Assembly: GCF_003097535.1 (NCBI RefSeq)
Contig: NZ_CP029187.1
Coordinates: 620,001 to 684,000 of the forward strand
DNA from: Flavobacterium pallidum
GTDB taxonomy: Bacteria > Bacteroidota > Bacteroidia > Flavobacteriales > Flavobacteriaceae
Length of the DNA stretch: 64,000 nt
Direction: 5' to 3'
The position numbers were made by a program, and so were the translations under genes. Of the stretch, positions 60,687-64,000 are shown in pieces (position 1 is the stretch's first letter; each line of letters begins with the position of its first letter). Below the pieces are notes generated by a model, which saw only the letters and a program-made list of their open reading frames with translations, ran no database searches and was not told where the DNA came from.

Positions 60687-61667
60687 ATGAAACTTATCCG
60701 CATTTTCCTCATCGGCTGTATCGCATTCAAGGCAATCCAATCTGCCGCACAAACCAAAGACACCATCATTACTGTTGAAAAGAAAATCATTGTCAAAGTC
60801 CCCGATTCCGTTTCCCCATGGCAGCGCAAGAACACGATTGGGTTCGACCTTAGTGAAATCGCTTTTGTGAACTGGAGCGCGGGAGGGACGAGCTCGGTTT
60901 CAGGATTGCTGAAAGGGAATTTCACGCGGATTTACAACAAAGGCAATTTCAAATGGGGCAACGAAATGATTGTGCGTTATGGCGTCAACAAGCAGGATGG
61001 CATCGAATTGCGCAAGACCGACGATGCATTCCAGTTTACTTCGACGGCGGGTTATCGCAGGGATTCGGTGTCTAATTGGTACCATTCGGCGAAGTTCAGT
61101 TTCAATACGCAGTTTACGAACGGTTACAATTACCCGAATACCGAAATGCCGATTTCGAAACCTTTGGCACCGGCATATACCTTCCTCGGTGTCGGAGCAG
61201 AATATTCAAATAAGGAAAAGAAAATCAACCTGTACATCTCGCCATTAACCCTGAAGAACACGATGGTACTAGACCAAAGGCTTGCCGACCAGGGCGCTTT
61301 TGGGGTCACCAAGGCCATTTATGACGATGTCACCGGCGAACGTTTAAAAAAAGGCAGGCAGATGAAGACCGAATTGGGCTTCCTCTTCACAAGCCACTTT
61401 AAGAAGGAAATCTTTAAGAACATCACCTTCGAACACCGCCTGAATTTATACTCCGATTACCTCAACCATTTCGGGAATATCGATGTCGACTGGCAGGCGC
61501 AGCTCGATTTGGTCGTAAACCAATATGTAAAGGCCAATATCGGATTCAATTTAATCTACGATGATGACATCAAGGGCAAAGAGGAAAAGGAGGGCGAACA
61601 GATCACCGTTGGGCCGAAAGTACAGTTGAAGCAGGTTTTGGGGATTGGGCTGGTGTATAATTTTTAG
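60687..61667 (+). CDS. DUF3078 family putative outer-membrane beta-barrel protein
   Basis: The 326-residue protein has a signal peptide (MKLIRIFLIGCIAFKAIQSAAQ) and matches DUF3078: WQRKNTIGFDLSEIAFVNWSAGGTSSVSG followed by alternating beta-strands (GNFTRIYNKGNFKWGNEMIVRYG, SAKFSFNTQFTNGYN) and an aromatic C-terminal residue (GLVYNF), as in outer-membrane barrels. The function of the family is unknown. It is 135 bases downstream of the T9SS gene and convergent with dgt. Confidence 0.88.
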   Translation: MKLIRIFLIGCIAFKAIQSAAQTKDTIITVEKKIIVKVPDSVSPWQRKNTIGFDLSEIAFVNWSAGGTSSVSGLLKGNFTRIYNKGNFKWGNEMIVRYGVNKQDGIELRKTDDAFQFTSTAGYRRDSVSNWYHSAKFSFNTQFTNGYNYPNTEMPISKPLAPAYTFLGVGAEYSNKEKKINLYISPLTLKNTMVLDQRLADQGAFGVTKAIYDDVTGERLKKGRQMKTELGFLFTSHFKKEIFKNITFEHRLNLYSDYLNHFGNIDVDWQAQLDLVVNQYVKANIGFNLIYDDDIKGKEEKEGEQITVGPKVQLKQVLGIGLVYNF

Positions 61668-61670
61668 TCA

Positions 61671-61737
61671 GGAAAGTTAGAAAAGTCTGAAAGCCGAAAG
61701 ACACAAAAGCTTTCGGACTTTCCTGACTTTCGGACTA
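61671..61737. repeat. Imperfect inverted repeat of GAAAGTC/GACTTTC words between convergent genes
   Basis: The left arm GAAAGTTAGAAAAGTCTG and right arm with CGGACTTTCCTGACTTTC are largely complementary, with a perfect inner pair CCGAAAG / CTTTCGG. It fills the gap between DUF3078 and dgt and includes the dgt stop codon. It may serve both genes as a terminator, though without a long T run. Confidence 0.6.
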
Positions 61738-63081
61738 TATTCTCTTCGTCCCATTAATCGTCTCAAACAATTCCAACGCATTGCCGTCCGTCAACAGCGA
61801 CACGAAATGGCAGATGTGCAGCAATCGCGCATACAAATCGTCTTTCTCTTCCAGGAACTTGTCGGGGAGCATCTTCAGGATCAGCTTGTCGTAATTCGAG
61901 CAATTGTTGTTGGCTTTGTTGTTGAAAGCGGTGATGAACTTGTCCAATAAAGTTTGAATGATTTGGTAACCGACGAGTTCCTTTTCAATCACTTCCCTGC
62001 TCTGGTAAATGTTTTTGATGCTGAGCTTGATAATGTCATCCATCTGGGCTTTGTACTTACTTTTGTCAGTCAGTGCCTGGTGGAATGTACCTTTCAGTAT
62101 GGCTTCTTCATTTTCGATAAAGACATTTACGGCATCATTGATCAGGCTGCCGATGGCGAGCGCACGCAGGTAGCTGATGCGGTCTTCTTTCGTCATAAGC
62201 GCATTGTATTTGACCGTATCGATGTTGTCTTTAACAAGTTTAATCAGGTATTCCAACGCATAATCTTCGGAAACCAGGCCTAAATTGATACCATCTTCAA
62301 AATCAATGATCGTATAACAGATATCGTCCGCCGCTTCAACCAAAAATGCCAACGGATGGCGTTGAAAACCGATGTCATCACCCGATCTGCTTGGAATCAT
62401 GCCAAGTTCCTCCGCGACTTCCTTAAAAAAATCCTTATCCGATTGGAAGAATCCATATTTTTTATCCGAGATATTTGAGGTGGGTTTCTTCGGCAGGCTT
62501 TCTTTCGGGTATTTCATAAAGGCACCAAGCGTGGCATACGAAATCCTTAGTCCGCCCTCAATACCCGGACGACTTGCGGTCAGTACTGAAAAACCATTGG
62601 CATTGCCTTCAAAATCAATCAGGTCCTGCCATTGCTTTTCGCTCAGGCTTTCCTTAAACTGCTGCCCTTTCCCGATGGAAAAATATTCCCCGATCGCCTT
62701 CTCTCCCGAATGTCCGAAAGGCGGATTCCCAATGTCATGTGCCAGGGAAGCCGCAGCAACAATCGCCCCGAAATCATTCATATGAAAGCCATGCACTTCG
62801 CTCAGATACGGATATTTTTCGATGATTTTCTTGCCCACCAGCCTTCCTAATGAACGCCCTACTACGGAAACCTCAAGACTGTGGGTCAACCGTGTATGCA
62901 CGAAATCGGTTTTGGAAAGTGGAATGACCTGTGTCTTGTCCTGCAGGCTGCGGAATGCGGATGAAAAGATGATACGGTCATAATCGACTTCAAAGCCAAG
63001 GCGCGTATCGAGTTCTTCTATACGGAGGCGCTTGCCTTTATCCCCGAGTTTTTTAAGTGAAAGGAGTTGTTCCCAATTCAT
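61735..63081 (-). CDS. dgt: Deoxyguanosinetriphosphate triphosphohydrolase (dGTPase)
   Basis: Dgt is an HD-domain enzyme that splits dGTP (or other dNTPs in some members) into the nucleoside and triphosphate, adjusting dNTP pools. The 448-residue protein has the metal ligands H67 (THSLEVSVVGR) and H115-D116 (ASLAHDIGNPPFGHSG), and the FQRHPLAFLVEAADDICYTIIDFEDG segment with the further Asp ligand. Length and motifs fit the bacterial dGTPase family. Its stop lies inside an inverted repeat. The small protein gene follows on the minus strand upstream-side after 47 bases. Confidence 0.94.
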   Translation of the reverse strand: MNWEQLLSLKKLGDKGKRLRIEELDTRLGFEVDYDRIIFSSAFRSLQDKTQVIPLSKTDFVHTRLTHSLEVSVVGRSLGRLVGKKIIEKYPYLSEVHGFHMNDFGAIVAAASLAHDIGNPPFGHSGEKAIGEYFSIGKGQQFKESLSEKQWQDLIDFEGNANGFSVLTASRPGIEGGLRISYATLGAFMKYPKESLPKKPTSNISDKKYGFFQSDKDFFKEVAEELGMIPSRSGDDIGFQRHPLAFLVEAADDICYTIIDFEDGINLGLVSEDYALEYLIKLVKDNIDTVKYNALMTKEDRISYLRALAIGSLINDAVNVFIENEEAILKGTFHQALTDKSKYKAQMDDIIKLSIKNIYQSREVIEKELVGYQIIQTLLDKFITAFNNKANNNCSNYDKLILKMLPDKFLEEKDDLYARLLHICHFVSLLTDGNALELFETINGTKRI

Positions 63082-63128
63082 TGGATTATTTCAGCATTAA
63101 GAGTGTAGGATTAAAAATAAATATGACA

Positions 63129-63353
63129 TTATTCCTTCAGGTTTGAGAGGAAAAAGTCACGTGACTTCTGCGGATACCAACCCGCGCTTGCGTCGCTAGG
63201 ATTTGCAATAACCGATTTGATGTTGACTTCGTCGCCAATTTTGAATTTACCGGCTTCTGTGTATTGATAATCGAGCAGGTACGGCCCGCAGAAATAATTC
63301 CCGAAATCATCTTTTTCTATCAGTCCGGTGTAGACTCCTTTTTGTTTTGCCAT
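63129..63353 (-). CDS. Small conserved-looking protein of unknown function
   Basis: ATG 63353 opens a 74-residue frame (MAKQKGVYTGLIEKDDFGNYFCGPYLLDY...). The sequence alternates short strands with glycine turns and could form a small OB- or SH3-like barrel (KFKIGDEVNIKSVIA). No signal peptide or membrane helix. It lies between the RDD protein and dgt on the same strand, 42 and 47 bases from each, so cotranscription is possible. Codon use looks normal and the frame carries no repeat, which supports a real gene. I cannot name a family. Confidence 0.65.
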   Translation of the reverse strand: MAKQKGVYTGLIEKDDFGNYFCGPYLLDYQYTEAGKFKIGDEVNIKSVIANPSDASAGWYPQKSRDFFLSNLKE

Positions 63354-63395
63354 AATATATTAATATTTAATTCTTCGTAATGCCGGGCTTGCATA

Positions 63396-63896
63396 TTATA
63401 TTTCTTCCCTTTGCCCTATTTCGTCAAAAGAGTGGAACAGGTTGCGCGCTTCTTCAAAAGCAACTTTATCAACCACATATACATCTGGAATCGAGTCATG
63501 CCAGCCACGTTCCCCGAAAAAGGAAAACTGTTCGAATGGGATCAGCCGGCAAAACGTCCTCTTCATAATGGTTCCTTTATCCGGTTTTGAGCCATCTTCC
63601 ATGACCACTAACGTTTGGGTGATGAACTTGCCGACGGTTCGTGAAAGGAACATTTCCATCGTTCCGTAATACAATACCACAAATATGGCGCCGATAAGGT
63701 ATTCCTCAAACCTGTTAAGTGTTTGCATTTTGTACAAAATATCCTGTCTCCCAAGCAGCGCGACAATCAATCCGGCAATGACTGAAAATGCAAATACCAA
63801 TGCATATTGTACAATAAGGTCAATAATGTAGTTTGCAAAACGTTGTCCCTTCGATGCGAGGAGGTCATCAGTAACAACAAAATTCCTGTTCTCCAT
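63396..63896 (-). CDS. RDD family membrane protein
   Basis: The RDD fold is found in many small bacterial membrane proteins of unclear function. Start ATG 63896 (MENRNFVVTDDLL) gives 166 residues; an ATG three codons upstream is also possible. The RDD signature is visible as R19 in GQRFANYIIDLI with D26, followed by membrane helices near 22-46 and 66-84 and the TVGKFITQTLVV segment. Some RDD proteins act as ion antiporters, but no evidence here picks a role. A terminator from the next gene upstream lies just before it. Confidence 0.85.
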   Translation of the reverse strand: MENRNFVVTDDLLASKGQRFANYIIDLIVQYALVFAFSVIAGLIVALLGRQDILYKMQTLNRFEEYLIGAIFVVLYYGTMEMFLSRTVGKFITQTLVVMEDGSKPDKGTIMKRTFCRLIPFEQFSFFGERGWHDSIPDVYVVDKVAFEEARNLFHSFDEIGQREEI

Positions 63897-63920
63897 GATG
63901 TTCATTGTTTTTGGATTAAA

Positions 63921-63949
63921 AAAAACAGCCGCCTTTACGACAGCTGTTT
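63921..63949 (-). terminator. Terminator of a minus-strand gene beyond the right edge
   Basis: On the minus strand AAACAGC pairs with GCTGTTT across a 13-base loop and runs into T residues; it lies 24 bases before the RDD start, so it must belong to a gene outside the window. Confidence 0.75.
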
Positions 63950-64000
63950 CAAATATACAATTAAAGTCTAAAATCCGGTTTAATTTCGAATTATGAAATA

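Noticed and set aside
1-64000. tRNA, rRNA, prophage or plasmid origin
   Set aside because: No tRNA cloverleaf, rRNA segment, integrase, phage structural gene or replication initiator was recognised on either strand.

Overview
The window reads as chromosomal DNA of a Flavobacteriaceae bacterium, most likely Flavobacterium or a close relative. The supporting signs are five proteins with type IX secretion (T9SS) C-terminal sorting domains, the gliding genes gldD and gldE next to ssb and mutY, DUF3127 and DUF3078 proteins, Bacteroidota promoters (TTG, about 18-23 bases, then TAnnTTTG), and start codons preceded by A-rich sequence rather than Shine-Dalgarno boxes. I see no rRNA, tRNA, CRISPR array, insertion-sequence transposase or prophage.

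Layout. 1-6.5 kb: the 3' part of a giant T9SS surface protein. 6.5-10.3 kb (minus): a JmjC-like cupin protein, bioB, a small membrane protein, ribF. 10.4-14.6 kb: a secreted reprolysin-like metalloprotease, tag and aat. 14.6-18.7 kb: DUF3127, a flavin reductase, a histidine kinase, a HIT protein, greA and a lipoprotein. 18.8-25.6 kb (minus): a thiamine-related region with a TPP-riboswitch-controlled TonB-dependent receptor, arfB, a kinase::DUF4301 fusion, pnuC, a GGGP synthase homologue and a phosphopantetheinyl transferase. 25.9-32.2 kb: ahcY, rpmA/rplU and a pair of M16 peptidases (one catalytic, one not, the latter with a LolA-like tail). 32.5-38 kb: a DMT transporter, a metal-binding lipoprotein, gldD, gldE, ssb, mutY and HU. 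38-40 kb: a 30-residue very basic protein and rng. 40-46 kb: two tandem T9SS Ig-like proteins. 46-54.6 kb: an alpha-2-macroglobulin / calcium-loop protein / PBP1C operon. 54.8-64 kb: tadA, a Cys-motif membrane protein, dxs, another T9SS protein, a DUF3078 protein, dgt, a small protein and an RDD protein.

How the parts fit. GldD and GldE belong to the gliding/T9SS machinery, and the five sorting-domain proteins are its likely clients. The TPP riboswitch ties the TonB receptor to thiamine supply, and the upstream pnuC and kinase-fusion genes look like the inner-membrane import and trapping half. The macroglobulin and PBP1C form a known envelope-defence and wall-synthesis pair, here with a third gene translationally coupled between them.

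The most unusual signals are non-coding. (1) A five-copy dispersed element of about 85-110 bp has near-constant flanks around a 12-bp hairpin; in four copies the stem sequence changes while pairing is kept and the loop stays YCTTT. (2) A GC-rich element is inserted in frame in the TonB receptor signal peptide. (3) A terminator-like hairpin sits at the predicted 5' end of the greA mRNA. (4) Several families of degenerate 7-12 base word repeats lie at gene ends. Start codons were chosen by family length and signal-peptide position; ribF, pbpC (TTG), rng and the phosphopantetheinyl transferase (GTG) use non-ATG starts.
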